NCBI GenBank assembly: GCA_030710605.1
Contig: CP092863.1
Location: 57,762,899 to 57,826,898 of the forward strand
Length of the DNA: 64,000 nt
Reading direction: 5' to 3'
DNA from: Cordylochernes scorpioides
Taxonomy: Eukaryota; Arthropoda; Arachnida; Pseudoscorpiones; Chernetidae
The notes under the pieces were generated by a model, which was not told the origin of the DNA, did not search any database, and was given only the letters and a program-made list of their open reading frames with translations. This document shows, one piece after another, positions 24,583 to 36,429 of the stretch (within the stretch, counting starts at the first letter, position 1; every line of letters begins with the position of its first letter). A program made the position numbers and the translations under genes.

Positions 24583-24859
24583 TGCCACGTGGAAAATTAG
24601 GAAAGACAAACTTCGGGATGACACAGCAATTTATTCAAGGAAAGAACAAATTATGAATGATAAAAAAAGCATCTCCACCAAAATGCCACGTGGAAAATTA
24701 GGAAAGACAAACTTCGGGATGACACAGCAATTTATTCAAGGAAAGAACAAATTATGAATGATAAAAAAAAAGATAAGCAATGATGGAAGTTTCAAGAGTA
24801 ACAAAATATAAACATAAAAAATGATACTCTGTTAATAAAATAATGAATACTTTGCTACA
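24583..24859 (-). repeat. 5' LTR of TRIM copy 1 with 101-bp internal duplication
   Basis: The LTR start tgccacgtgg occurs at 24583 and again at 24684. The unit between them, including a piece of primer-binding site (catctccaccaaaa), is duplicated in tandem. Without the duplication the LTR would be about 176 bp, matching the 174-bp LTR of the copy at 36891-37064. Confidence 0.65.
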
Positions 24860-25619
24860 ATATTATAAAGTTCCTGAAAATTAGTTAATATTTCTCTCTT
24901 ATTCATCTATATGATGTATATATATAATGTTTTAATCTAAACCTACTGTATAATTGAGTGTAAATATTTAAATACTTTCATAGGCTATTTTCTTTTACAA
25001 AATTGCAAATAAAATAGTCTCGAATCTCTCATAACTTGGGTGTAGTTAATGTAAATAAGACTATGTAACTCGTGTTCTACTGAGCGCAAGACCTCCTTGC
25101 AGGATATAGCGCTTTGAAGCTGAAATAAATAAATGAAAAGGCAGAGTTGAATTAAAATATATTTTTGTAAAATACCATAGGATCTCTGTCAGTTAAATAT
25201 AGTACATGTTTATATATCTGTCAATAGAATCAACGCTCATTGAGAAACCTATTGATTTTAATACAAATTTCTGATAGTAGCAGAAGAGTCCAGTTCATTA
25301 TTAGAGCGGTCAGGTTGATCTGGTACATCACAATGAACTAGCCTCGTCCAAAATTTTCCATCGCAATAAGAACACAGCAGAAAGTTAAAGTAAATTAAAG
25401 AGCTAAAGTTTTCATAGACATATACAAATGACGTGCCAATGCATTTTATTTGAATTTTTTTTTTTTGTGATGAATCATTCTATTAATGCAGTGGATGAGT
25501 TCTGAAGTGGATAAGTCTAGAAGAAAGCCTAGTTGCTGTTTCTGGAAGAGCAAAATACTGTAAAGATTTATCCTGGTTATGATTAAGCCATGACATTTGT
25601 TATTGAAGCAATTATAAAT
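24860..25619. other. AT-rich spacer
   Basis: No motif was recognised. The sequence runs up to the TA target site of the Tc1-like element. Confidence 0.45.
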
Positions 25620-25621
25620 TA

Positions 25622-27110
25622 CACTGGTCCGCAAAATTAAAGGAACAGCATATTTTTTTTCATTTATCTCAAATTTTATTGAACATTTATCAATGAAATT
25701 TTATACACAATTTTATTTTTCCATTATTGATTAGAATACCCGAAATCAAAGAATTCTAACACGTATTTTATGCAAATTAGCCGGTCAAGCAATGATCTTC
25801 TTGCAGTCAGTGCATAAATATCTTGGATATTGTTGTTAATATGGGGTGTGATCGCCTTTAACTGATAGACAGGCTCTACATCGGTGACCCATACTAAGAA
25901 TTAGGGAGTTTATCAGCTCCTGTGGAACCAACGCCCACTCTTGTGTTAAGGCTGTTTCTAGCTCATGAGTGTTTCTAGGAGGGGGTTGGAGGGATGAAAT
26001 CCGCCGTCCTAGATTGTTCTATACATGCTCAATCGGATTTAGGTCTGGAGATCGAGCTGGCCAATTCATCCGAGCAATTGCATGGTTTTGGAGAAAATGG
26101 TCGACCACATCAGCCCTATGTAGACGGGCATTATCATCCATTAGAAGAAAGTTTTCTCCCATTTCAAATGATACAATACGCAGAAGGCTTCACATGAAGG
26201 GCCTCTATGCTCGACGACCCATAATTTGTGTGCCGTTGACACCACCTCAAAGGAGAGCAAGGGAACTTTGGCGCAGACAACATGTCGCCTGGAATCCAGA
26301 TGAATGGAGACGTGTAATGTTCACTGATGAGTTCAGATTCTCTCTAAACAGCTATTATCGTCGTGTCTTTGTTTAGAGAGAGGTAGGAACCAGAAATAAC
26401 CCCGAAATATGGTTGAGAGTGATTCCTACAGAAGCCAATGTTTTATGGTCTGGGCTGGAATCTTCTTGGACGGTCGCACAGCACTTCATATTTTTCGGCA
26501 AGGAACCCTGACTGGACAGAGCTATCGGGACGAGATCTTGGCAGAATATGTGATGCCTCAAGCATTGGAAATGGGAGAAAACTTTCTTCTAATGGATGAT
26601 AATGCCCGTCCACATAGGGCTGGTGTGGTCGACACTTTTCTCCAAAACCATGCAATTGCTCGTATGAATTGGCCAGCTCGATCTCCAGACCTAAATCCCA
26701 TTGAGCATGTATGGGACAACCTAGGACGGCGGATCTCATCCCTCCAACCCCCTCCTAGAAACACTCATGAGCTAGAAACAGCCTTAACACAAGAGTGGGC
26801 GTTAGTTTCACAGGAGCTGATAAACTCCCTAATTCTTAGTATGGGTCACCGATGTATAGCCTGTCTATCAGTTAAAGGCGATCACACCCCATATTAACAA
26901 CAATATCCAAGATATGTATGCACTGACTGCAAGAAGATCATTGCTTGACCGGCTAATTTGCATAAAATACGTGTTAGAATTCTTTGATTTCGGGTATTCT
27001 AATCAATAATGGAATAATAAAATTGTGTATAAAATTTCATTGATAAATGTTCAATAAAATTTGAGATAAATGAAAAGAATATGCTGTTCCTTTAATTTTG
27101 CGGACCAGTG
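25622..27110 (+). mobile_element. Tc1-like element rearranged into a long hairpin
   Basis: Terminal sequence cactggtccgcaaaattaaa at the left is exactly inverted at the right end, and TA flanks both sides. The homology does not stop at the ends: 25622-26165 is an inverted copy of 26568-27110 over about 544 bp, leaving a 400-bp unique centre. An intact element would carry a transposase N-terminus on the left. Here that half has been replaced by a mirror image of the right half. A transcript could fold into a long double-stranded RNA. Confidence 0.85.
26190..26897 (+). pseudogene. Tc1-like transposase, catalytic part
   Basis: The first frame (26190-26376) reads a second helix-turn-helix remnant and then VMFTDEFRFSL with the first catalytic Asp. 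After a break near 26376-26410 the second frame gives LLMDDNARPHRA (second Asp) and SPDLNPIEHVWDNLG (catalytic Glu), a DD34E arrangement typical of Tc1. The paired N-terminal DNA-binding domain is missing because the left arm is an inverted copy of the right. It cannot be active. Confidence 0.8.
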
Positions 27111-27328
27111 TATATATATGGGATGCATTATTATCATGTAAGCTCTATATTTTTAAAAGTTTAGCATAAAAGAGGCTACATGTCTTCAGTAATAAATTTG
27201 CGAAACCGATGGGGAGGGCTCACCATATGCCAAGTCCTCCTAATATGTTCATCGCAGTAATGACAGTAGAAAGTTTATTATGATTTGATAAAAAGGTTCG
27301 TGCTTGAAAGTTGTATTTCTTATAAATA

Positions 27329-27494
27329 CACTCATGGACAACATTTAAGTAAGCTGTACCTTTTAGCATGTATATCGGGATTCGGACAATAACTCTGAAT
27401 ATATTTGATACAAAGTGACCTTTATTGAAAACACACGAGATAACCAAGTGTGAAATCAAAGACTTTCCACTTCCTTAAGTTCTGTCCATGAGTG
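27329..27494. mobile_element. TA-flanked MITE, family A copy 2
   Basis: Ends cactcatggaca and tgtccatgagtg are inverted repeats with TA on both sides. It matches the element at 11400-11604 in opposite orientation and is about 40 bp shorter. It has no coding capacity. Confidence 0.75.
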
Positions 27495-27953
27495 TAGAAG
27501 GCGCATTATTGCCTTATAATTACTTTCGTTGCTGTCTCCTGGCGGTCCTAAAATCTAAAGATTCGATATTTTTCTCGAACAAGATATTTTCCGAAAACCT
27601 GCAATTTCTTCTCTGTACCACTACTATAATTTTCCTGATCTACTGCACATTCTTTTTGATAGAGAGAGAAAGCAACATTTACTTTTAGGGAATTGTTATA
27701 TTCTTACCAAAACTATATATATATGACCGTTTATTAAAATAATTATTGTATAGGCTTACTTGTTTTGAAAATATAGGCCTATTCGAAACATAAATTATGT
27801 TAGCGTGAAATATCTTAATGAATAATATAATAAAGGCAAATATTTGAATATGTTACTAACCATAGACGTATACTTTTAATATAAGAAACGCATTTCGATT
27901 TTTTATACGTAATATTTAGATTTTTTTCACAAGCAGTATACAGTAATAATAAA

Positions 27954-28020
27954 GTCGGTGGACGAGTGGGTAACCCCCTCGATTCCCGACAGTCATGAAC
28001 CGGGATTGAATCCCGCGTTA
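27954..28020 (+). repeat. tRNA-like (tRNA-Ser-like) sequence or SINE head
   Basis: The stretch reads gtcggtggacgagtgggtaa (an A-box-like D-arm) and ends with a T-arm ccgggattgaatcccg at about 27999-28014. The anticodon arm is not well formed, no long variable arm is seen, and the acceptor stem does not close. It is most easily explained as a tRNA pseudogene or the head of a SINE. Confidence 0.4.
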
Positions 28021-30064
28021 AAAATGTTTAATATGTGAATAACCTTCACATATTATTCATTGTTCAATTATCATGAACTAGGTTGCTCTTGCTGAGCGGT
28101 ACCTATTAATGTGATTTGAACCAGAGTATACAGTCATCTTCATCAAGATACGAAGTAGGAGAGCGAAAATGCAAATATACATATTTGCATTGATAAATGT
28201 TAAATAAATTTGATTTTCATATATATGTGTGTAATATGTTGCCTAATATACAAGTTTACCGAAAGCATTACTTGCGAAAAAAATTAGAGAAACAATAAAA
28301 TAATTTCTCTATAGTAGAAATATTTTAGGATATGATGATATAACAGATGTATATATATATTTCTGGGATATCTATTTTTCTGTTAATGCTATTGTGGACC
28401 TCTCGAAAACTTCAGGGATAAACCTGAATACTTTGTTTTGATATCTTTATAAACTTGCATCTGTGTTCAACCGTAAATTTAATAAATTCGCAAGAAATTA
28501 TTTATTTTTAAACTTATATCTGAACTAATATATTGCATATAAAATGTAAGTGCCTTAAACATTCAAAAAAGTCAATATTTATATTTACATTGCTATATGT
28601 GTCGTTAAAAATTGTTGACTAATACTTTGGATACCCTCGCAGAGGCACACAGAATCTCTCTCTTCCCCACAAAATACGTTTCAACAATAATTCTATAGTA
28701 CTTTTAGCTATTAAAATTGTACCTATATATTAAATTTCACGTATCTGAATGAAAACATCCTGATCTCAGCTGAGGATCTTCGAGTTGATATCATGAAATC
28801 AGAGTTGCCCAGCATAATGTTGGATATGCGAACCCAAAATAATTAATTGAGATTAAAGCTCTAGGTTTCAATGTTTCTAAAATGCTAAAATCAACCAGTA
28901 TATTTAAACCCCTATAAATAAATATCATAAACATGAGGCATGTGAGCTCATAGAAAATCGCATTGATTTGTTTATTAAAATATTTCCCATTACATAGTGT
29001 GTTAGATTTGACGATTAAGTAGTAGAGCCAGCATTTATAATCCCAGCTTTTATACTATGAAACATAGCTGTTTATATAGTTTAAAATTATTCAGCATTTC
29101 AACAATAGTTCAGGGGGGGGGGATATGATAATGTTAAGCACACATATAGTAAATCAAATTTTGTAGCTATTTCATAATCGATAGCAGTAATAATTTTTTT
29201 GAACATTCGTGATACATGGAAAATATTTTCATTAAAAAGTGTCTTCTATGATTACCTCTTTGGAAGCATGCCAATATGTATAGAATTTCCAATATAAAAT
29301 TTAAATTTCAATGCTTTTATATAAAATGCTTCAATGCTCCAGCATAAAAAACGCCTCTTGTCTCATGTGAATATCGTTGCATAATTTTAAAACCTTATAT
29401 AAAATTTCTGAACTAGCGTCATCATAAATAGGGGTTAGTCGTGTATATGTGAGAATTGCAATTAGATGATGCATATCGCTTCAACATTCGATTGCTTGCC
29501 GAACGCAACTATTGTGTGTACAAGTAGAAGAAAGGACAATAATGGAATCCCATGCGTTACGCTCTAATGCCAAGAGACAAAACGATGGCTAAGATAACGA
29601 TCATGGGGTCGAACAATATAAATTAGGAAAACAATCAAGTATAATTTTCCAACTATCTCTACAGTTATCTTATTCCACCAACTCGCCGTTTTTCCTCAAA
29701 ATTGCCATTCTCCAACCAGTATTATCTTTGTGCTATATCTATTATATTCCATAACCTTTTCACCCAGTTTTTTTAAAGAAATAATTTCACAGAGTATTGG
29801 AAGTTATGGTGCAGAGAATAATAATGAGAGAAAGAGAGTCAAACGTCAGGCTGACAGTGCAGTGTTTATTTATATCAAAACTCGACCACATTATGTAAAA
29901 ATATATAAAACTTCAATAACGTATATTCTTCTGTTCATACATCGGCATTATGATGATTATCATTGACTATTATCTAAAGCTTTAAAAACGTCTCTATCTC
30001 TTTCCCTGCACGTCAATATATATAATTACTGAATAGAAACATTATTCATAAAACATACATATAC
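28021..30064. other. AT-rich DNA, no gene seen
   Basis: It includes a run of 10 G near 29113. The open frame at 29730-29966 has no recognised motif. No shared repeats were detected. Confidence 0.45.
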
Positions 30065-30204
30065 AAGGTAGGATCAAAAGTTCCCCAACCTTTTTTTAAT
30101 TAAATATTTATTAATAGGATAGTATTTTAAACAACAAATTTTCAAAATATGAGCCTTGGTTATCTACACATTATTTTTCTAGCGTGAAAAAAGCTGTTGG
30201 AATG

Positions 30205-30912
30205 CTAGTTCAAATCAAATTTTCTAAGCTTGTTTAGCTCCACCGTCGCATTTTCAATTACTTCTGATGACGATGAAAAGCGCCTTCCTTTTAACGTCAT
30301 TTTAAGTTTTGGAAAGAAGAAGAAATCACATGGGGCGATATCAGGAGAGTAAGGAGGATGCGGAAAGACAGATACAGAGTGTTTGGCTAAATAGTCTTGA
30401 ACAATAATGGCTCTGTAAGCAGGGGCATTATCATGTAGCAATTTCCACTGTTTTGATTTAGAGAGTTGGTTTCTTATTCTTCTTATCGCATCACGATGGC
30501 GCACAAGTATTTCTTTGTATGCCTGTTTATTAATAGTAACCCCCTCTTTAAAAAATGCATAATAGACAAGTCCTTGATAATCGAAAAACACTACAAGCAT
30601 TACTTTTCCTTTGGACTTGTCAATGCGAACTTTCTTCTTCCTAGGAGAACTTGCTGTGTACCATTCGAGTGATTGTTTTTTAGTTTGTGGATAAAAAAAA
30701 GCACCACGTTTCATCACCAGTTATTATTGTTTTTAAAAAATGAGAATCATTATTTGCAGTTTCAATTAAATCTTTACAAATTGATAATCTGGTTTCTCTT
30801 TGTTGATCTTTCAAATTTCGTGGAACAAAATAACCACAAAGTTTTTTTCATGTTTAAATGTTCACCAATAATTTCTTGGCAACTATCGTACGAAATTTCA
30901 AGTATTTCTGAT
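30205..30912 (-). pseudogene. Mariner transposase, C-terminal part
   Basis: The minus-strand frame shows SPRKKKVRIDKSKGKVMLVVFFD, the second catalytic block WKLLHDNAPAYRA and the third YSPDIAPCDFFFFPKLK. This is a DD34D catalytic core as in mariners. Upstream of 30717 the frame is interrupted, and at 30912 it meets the gypsy LTR. The remaining N-terminal part is at 35292-35570. Confidence 0.8.
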
Positions 30913-31118
30913 TGTAATTTTCCTCTTCGATTAAATAAATAAATATGCTTTATTAAATTAATAAACTAATTTTCATTAAATATCTTTTTAATGTCAAACG
31001 TACACTTTTTTAATAGATTCATAACAACGACAATAATTACAGTGCTGCCAAATCCAAACAATCAAAAATAAATTAATTAAACAGAGTATATTATAATATT
31101 ATTATAAGGTATATTACA
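30913..31118 (-). repeat. 3' LTR of the Ty3/gypsy element
   Basis: This 206-bp LTR has TG...CA ends (tgtaat...attaca) and differs from the copy at 35081-35286 at about four positions by eye. It is preceded by ctgat, the same 5 bp that follow the other LTR. Confidence 0.92.
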
Positions 31119-31129
31119 ACTCCCCCGAC
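31119..31129 (-). promoter_or_regulatory. Polypurine tract of the gypsy element
   Basis: On the minus strand GTCGGGGGAGT lies directly before the 3' LTR start, the position of the plus-strand primer. Confidence 0.6.
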
Positions 31130-31130
31130 T

Positions 31131-34013
31131 TCAAGCGACTTCATCCCTCCTGGGATGTCGATGCAGATAAGGTTGGATATTGGAGATGCGAGCCGTTCTT
31201 GGAGTTTTATCATCAGACTCATATTCAACATATTTGGGGTGGCCATCCATTTTGGTTACCCTTGTCACTCGATGCGGACCAGATAGCTTCCATTCCTTTC
31301 CAACCTTCTGATGTCTTACCAAAATATAATCGTCGATATTCATCTCTTGTGGCAGGGCCTTCTTACGACTGTTAAAATAAAACTTTGTTCTTTGTCGGTA
31401 GAGTTTTGCTCAATTTGACTTTTTTTCTGTTTCATAAAGGGGACAGTGAAGATTAAGTTCTTTATCGGCAGGTATAACAGGGGAAGTTTTTGTAAGTTTG
31501 AATAAAGGGGAGCAACCCAGGTAGGAGTTGTAGGATCTATTATGGTAGCGTACTGCCGCTTCTAAGGCATTTTTCCATCCACCCTTGAAGTGAGGATAGC
31601 ACGAAAGAAAGGTATTCATATCTCGTATAGCTCGTTCCGCTAAACCATTCACTGCAGGGTGATAAAGAGAAGTAGTTATTAATCAGATGTCTTTGGAGGT
31701 TGTCCAGCTAGGGAATTCTTCAAACACAAATGATCTCCCTTGATCGGAGACTATAGTTCTCACTGATTTCAGATCCTCATGTTCGTTTAAATATTTTATT
31801 AGAGCACGGCCATGTTGTTTCATTGCCTTTGCTTGAACTACCCTAGTAGCCTCGTCAATAATTAGTAAAAATGTTGAATTCTTATCCTTGATGTTAAAAG
31901 GAGCCTCGACGAAATCTACATGTACAGTATGGAAAGGTACCCTTGATTGATGGGGCAAACTCATCTTTGAAGGACGGCTCTTATACTTGAACTTGACCCT
32001 TTGACAGATAAGACAAGAAGATACATATTTCCTTATGTCATTCTTCATACCAGGCCAAACAAAGCGTTGCTTCATTTTATAATATGTCCTCCAAAGCCCC
32101 GAATGTCCTCCTGATAAGGGATCATCATGGTACATAGATAAAATTGAAGTTCGATGTTCATGAGGGACAAAATATTTCCCGTGATCTAATTTTAAAGGAA
32201 AACTCTGATGTTTAACAAACAGTACGGTTTGATCGCTGGAATTTGGTGTTTCTACATCCAATCTAGACAGCGCTTCTGCATCGCTGAGCTCCCTGCCAGA
32301 ACGGTGGTTCACTCTAATTTCGAATGAGCTCAGAAACAGCTGCCACCTCGCAAGTCGATCCCGGAGATGGCCACAGGAAAGTAGCTGTGTCAATGCGCGA
32401 TGATCCGTGTGGACAACAAAAGACTTGCCTTCCAAATACCATCTGAAGTGTTTGACAGCCTTCAACACAGCAAGGCATTCTTTTTCGGTGATGGAATAAT
32501 TTTGTTCAGCCTTGGAAAATGTATATGAATAATAACTAATCACTCTGAGTTGAAGTGATTTCCTTTTATTCACGTCTCTCTGGTATAGAATAGCCCCTGT
32601 TCCATAATATGAAGCATCTGTTGACATTTCATAAGGCAATGACTCATCCGGGATTGCCAGCATTGGTTTTGACGTGATGATATCAATAAATTTTAAATAG
32701 GCCTCTTCACATTTATCAGACCACATAAAACTAGAATATTTTTTCTTCAGGTTGTCCAACGGTCGAACTATCGTGGCATAGTTTGGTATATAGGCCCGAA
32801 AATGACCTGTATATCCAGTAAAACATTGTAGTGACTTAAGATTATATGGGCGTTTTATGAGTTTAGCCTTTTCGATTACTTCCTCCTTCATTTGCTTCGA
32901 GTTACCGTTGATAATTCTGCCTAAAAGTTCCACCTCAGATACACAAATTTGGCACTTGCCCAAGCTCACTGTCATATTATATTGATTCAGTCTATTGAGA
33001 ACTTTGTAGGTGAGGGAAGCACATTCTTCAAGGGTTGGGGCGCCACAACAAATGTCGTCAATGTAAACAACCACTCTGAGTTCCAATAAATCAGCCAACA
33101 TCTCGCTCATAACCCTTTGAAATCTAGGAGCTGAATTTTTCCACCCGAACGGTAGTCTCTTAAACTCATAAAGTCCATCAGGTGTTACAAAAGCAGAGAA
33201 CTTTCTCATGGCTTTAGTAAGACCGACTTGCAAAAACCCATCCTCCAAATCAATTTTTGTAAAGTATCGACAACCCCCAAATTTATTAATGATTGAGTCG
33301 ATTCTAGGAAAAGGAAAAGGGTCCAAAAGGGTCTCTTTATTCAACTGTCGATAGTCAATACAGAGTCGGTAGGACGAGTCCCTTTTAGGAACTAGAATAC
33401 AAGGTGATGCGTACTCAGAAGTAGAAGGAGTAATAATATCCCCATCTGGCATCTCCTTGATTTTTCCAGCAGTCCATGCTCTCTTGTGATCTGACATAGG
33501 GTAAGGTTTACACGCCACGATGTTTTTATTGGGCTTCAATAGAAAGTCGATCTCGTGCAATGGCAATTCCTTTTTGGAGACATTGCAAAGCTTGGGGAAT
33601 ATAGTGATCAGGTCATCGCTGGTAAAAATAACTTCTTTTGACCGCAAAGACAAGCACTTAATCTCATCAGTCCCAAAGTTCCATTGAATTCGGAGATCCC
33701 TCATGGTGGGCTTTCCTATTAACAGTTCGAATGGCATCTCCCTCAATATTGTCGCCGTCATCATTCTCTGTTGATCGTCAACCTGAAGTTCCACCTCAAT
33801 ATTCTCAGTAGCTCGGACATGGCTTTCGTCAATCGTTGTTATCGTGGTCTCTGATGGATAACTTTTCCATTTATATTTGGCCAAAAGGTCTCTTCTCATT
33901 AGATTGATAGAAGAACCTGGATCCAAGAAAGCAACAAGTTTTAGACCATTTATAATAACGGGCAACATAGAATCGGGACTTTTGCAAGACAAAAATAGGA
34001 TCGATTTTGTCAT
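31131..34013 (-). pseudogene. pol: Ty3/gypsy Pol: protease, RT, RNase H, integrase
   Basis: The protease block LKLVAFLDPGSSINLM (near residue 30) has DPG in place of DTG or DSG. RT follows, with CILVPKRDSSYRLCIDYRQLN, FTKIDLEDGFLQV and the catalytic VVYIDDICCG. RNase H starts at MSTDASYYGTGAILYQ. Integrase has its HHCC zinc module (H...H...CLIC) and the core Asp residues in VHVDFVEAP and IVSDQGRSF. One TGA near 31680 and another near 31410 interrupt a single frame that otherwise continues through the catalytic Glu (NGLAERAIRD) to RRDEVA at 31131. The zinc knuckle usual in Gag is absent upstream. Confidence 0.92.
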
Positions 34014-35077
34014 CGGAATCGAACAACCCTCTAAATTTATTTTTTTTGAAGAGAAGACACAGAATTATTTTGATTGTTTATTGTCTGTGATGCCTCCTCA
34101 ATTTGATCAAGTTTGGAAAAATAGGCTGGTTTCTTGACCACTGTGTTGCCAGTTGTCTGGTAGGGCTTGGGTTCAAAAGGTTTTTTTCTCTAAACTGGGA
34201 CGGATATTTTTCAGCAGCTGAAGAAGAGTCTCTTTGTTTTCGATTTTCACAGTGGACAACTGATTCTGCATATCTGGGGGTAGCCCATGAATAACTCCAA
34301 TTATCAATAGCTTTTCACTTAAGCCGGGCATCCCTAATCGCATTTTCCTTCGTTTTTGGTGGAAGTAATCGATCAGAGAGCCGCCTCGATATCTCCACTT
34401 GAACGCCCTATCATATTTGTCTATGGGGTTATCCCCAAATGAGGATACAAAATCTTCTTTCCATGTTTCCCAGCTAAAGTTGCATTCATCAGCAAGTCTG
34501 CTATCGAACCACAATTGTGCAGTTCCCCCTAGGTAGTTTCTCATGCCATATATTTTGGATTGATCTTTTACCCAACCATTATTTGCACAGACATTTTCAT
34601 ATAGGGTTATCCAAGTGGCTGGATCTAAGTTATTACCGGAGAAATCAGGTTCTTTCATTTCGACATGTCTTGGTGCATATTCATGCTGGTTTAAACTTAA
34701 ATTTTGAACTAAAGAATTAACTAGTTTTTGTTGTTCTGCTACAGTAGTTATAAATTTGCTAAAAGTGTCTGCTGTTAATAGAGATTTTGCATCTAATTCC
34801 TCCTCATCCATTACGCAAATTTGTAAATCTTCAAATGATCGATTTTTGTATATTTCAATTATTTTTGATGGAACTTTAACAAATCTATTAGAATCCCCCC
34901 CCCCTTTTCTAAATAGTAAGAAGTTAGATTCTTTCCACATTTAAACACGAGCTCGTGATAAATGGGCAATTGAAATTCTTCAGGGATAGATATAACATTA
35001 GCATCAGGGTTAAAGCTATAGCCAATTACCTTTTTATTCTTAAAATGCAGGATGATCGATCCTGTCGGCTGCGCCAT
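34014..35077 (-). pseudogene. gag: Ty3/gypsy Gag, frameshifted
   Basis: The start MAQPTGSI (35077) lies inside the primer-binding site. After about 60 residues the frame slips in a run of about 10 G (near 34892-34901) and continues 34940-34173 with a capsid-like region (DPATWITLYENVCANNGW, GGTAQLWFDSRL, SLIDYFHQKRRKMR). This is the common retrotransposon capsid pattern. Further one-base slips in A and T runs near 34185, 34045 and 33995 separate Gag from Pol. No CCHC knuckle can be read in any frame. Gag would assemble the particle in which reverse transcription occurs. Confidence 0.85.
35058..35077 (-). promoter_or_regulatory. Primer-binding site (tRNA-Ser type) overlapping the gag start
   Basis: On the minus strand, four A after the 5' LTR, TGGCGCAGCCGACAGGAT starts with TGG and matches the complement of a tRNA-Ser 3' end as I recall it. 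The ATG of gag uses the TG of this TGG, so the start codon and primer site overlap. Confidence 0.6.
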
Positions 35078-35080
35078 TTT

Positions 35081-35286
35081 TGTAATGTTCCTCTTCGATT
35101 AAATAAATAAATATGCTTTATTAAATTAATAAACTAATTTTTATTATATATCTTTTTAATGTCAAACGTACACTTTTTTAATAGATTCATAACAACAACA
35201 ATAATTACAGTGCTGCCAAATCCAAACAATCAAAAATAAATTAATTAAACAGAGTATATTATAATATTATTATAAGGTATATTACA
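35081..35286 (-). repeat. 5' LTR of the Ty3/gypsy element
   Basis: This 206-bp LTR is the partner of 30913-31118, and ctgat follows at 35287-35291. The AATAAA words inside could serve polyadenylation. Confidence 0.92.
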
Positions 35287-35291
35287 CTGAT

Positions 35292-35570
35292 ATATTATCA
35301 ATAGTAATTTTTCTATCAGCAACAATTAAATCACGGACCTGTCAAATATTGCGATCCGTTGTTGACATCAATGGCCGACCTGCCCTTGAATCATCAGCGA
35401 TGCTCTTACGGCCATCTTTAAAACATTTATACCAGGTATAAACTTGCGTTCATGACAATTTTTCGTCTTAATAAGTTTCATTTATTAATGCTAATGTCTC
35501 CTTGATATACTTTTTTAATTTTAGACAAAATTTAATATTTGCCCTTTGCTCAAATGATGACATTGCAGAA
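35292..35570 (-). pseudogene. Mariner transposase, N-terminal part
   Basis: Minus-strand readings include GRKSIADDSRAGRPLMSTTDRNI and RDLIVADRKITIDNIS, the helix-turn-helix region of a mariner transposase. A TGA stop interrupts it, and the start lies in another frame near 35565. It belongs with the catalytic part at 30205-30912, from which the gypsy insertion separates it. Confidence 0.75.
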
Positions 35571-35778
35571 ACCGACGCGACCTAAATACTTACAACAAAA
35601 ATATGCATAAAATGAAACTTCGCATGCGCATTTACTGGCCTTGCTAAATTAAATTATAGTTTTGGCTTTGTTCTTTACAGTAAAATTGATTTTACATTTT
35701 TCAAAAGTTGTTTTATATTTTATTTTTGAAAAGTTCGGGAACTTTTTGATTCTACCGTGTATATATATATATTAAAAA

Positions 35779-36264
35779 TAAAAAAGGCATATCCTAACCA
35801 GGAGCACATTTGCTTTACAGATGGCAGAGCGCCATCTGCTGGAACAGAAATCAACTAAACATTGATTTAGCCTGTACACATGAAAGTGTAAAGCACATGT
35901 GCTCCTGGTCAGATATGCCTTTTTTATTTTTATTATCAAACACCTGACCTTTTCATTTTTTTCTATTGCTTTTTCATGTGTTAAGCGTATTTACGCAAGT
36001 TTAGCCTTAAATACCCATTTCTTGGTTTCTCAAGAAGCCTTCTGGGACCAAAAATATTATTGGTCGCAGTGGTATAGCCTACTCCACGCTGACGAGCGCC
36101 AACAGCGCGAAACGCGTTCGTGGATGGCTTTTCTTGATTTATGAAGAAATTGGGTTGGCCAATCAGGGAACAGGCTGATTCAATGTTTAGTTGATTTCTG
36201 TTCCACCAGATGGCGCTCTGCCATCTGTAAAGCACATGTTCTCCTGGTCAGGATATGCCTTTTT
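35779..36264. mobile_element. MITE family B, copy 2 (95-bp inverted repeats)
   Basis: Left end aaaaaggcatatcctaacca through gatggcagagcgccatctgc is inverted at 36170-36264 with few changes. An additional inverted end lies at about 35875-35925, making the left part itself a short hairpin. The centre includes the family block ccacgctgacgagcgccaac and gcgcgaaacgcgttcgtgg. It is non-coding. Confidence 0.75.
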
Positions 36265-36429
36265 ATTTTTAATATCAAACACCTGACCTTTTTATTATTT
36301 TTTTTTCTATTAATTTTTCATAAATATATTTCTAAGTGTATGTGTTAATTTTGTTTTCGTATATATTATTATAAAATTCTTCATTAGGAAATTTTATACA
36401 ATATTTTAAGAATTTTAAAAGTAAGAGAG

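Larger units (their letters stand above)
24122..24859 (-). mobile_element. TRIM retrotransposon, copy 1
   Basis: Two direct LTR-like repeats share gcaatttatt, acaaattatgaatga-type words and gatactctgttaataaaat, and both end tttgctaca (24270 and 24859). They flank about 310 bp without coding capacity. Read on the minus strand, the 5' LTR (24583-24859) starts TGTAGC and ends CCACGTGGCA. A tRNA-complementary site and a polypurine tract lie in the correct places. No protein is encoded, so movement would depend on another element. The low-coordinate LTR has lost its clean boundary to the minisatellite. Confidence 0.7.
30913..35286 (-). mobile_element. Ty3/gypsy retrotransposon, nearly complete
   Basis: Two 206-bp LTRs flank gag and pol on the minus strand, and both sides carry the 5-bp duplication ctgat (30908-30912 and 35287-35291). 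A primer-binding site follows the 5' LTR and a polypurine run precedes the 3' LTR. The reading frames are almost intact. Damage is confined to two in-frame TGA codons and a few one-base shifts in homopolymers. Low LTR divergence indicates a recent insertion into the mariner. Confidence 0.93.
30065..35758 (-). mobile_element. Mariner (copy 2) split by a gypsy insertion
   Basis: Terminal inverted repeats lie at about 30066-30092 (aggatcaaaagttccccaac) and 35729-35757. Between them the transposase reads on the minus strand but is cut by the LTR retrotransposon at 30913-35286. Removing that insert and one 5-bp duplication leaves a mariner of about 1.3 kb, a normal length. Confidence 0.8.

Noticed and set aside
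27954..28020. Functional tRNA-Ser gene
   Set aside because: The anticodon and acceptor stems do not fold and no long variable arm is present.
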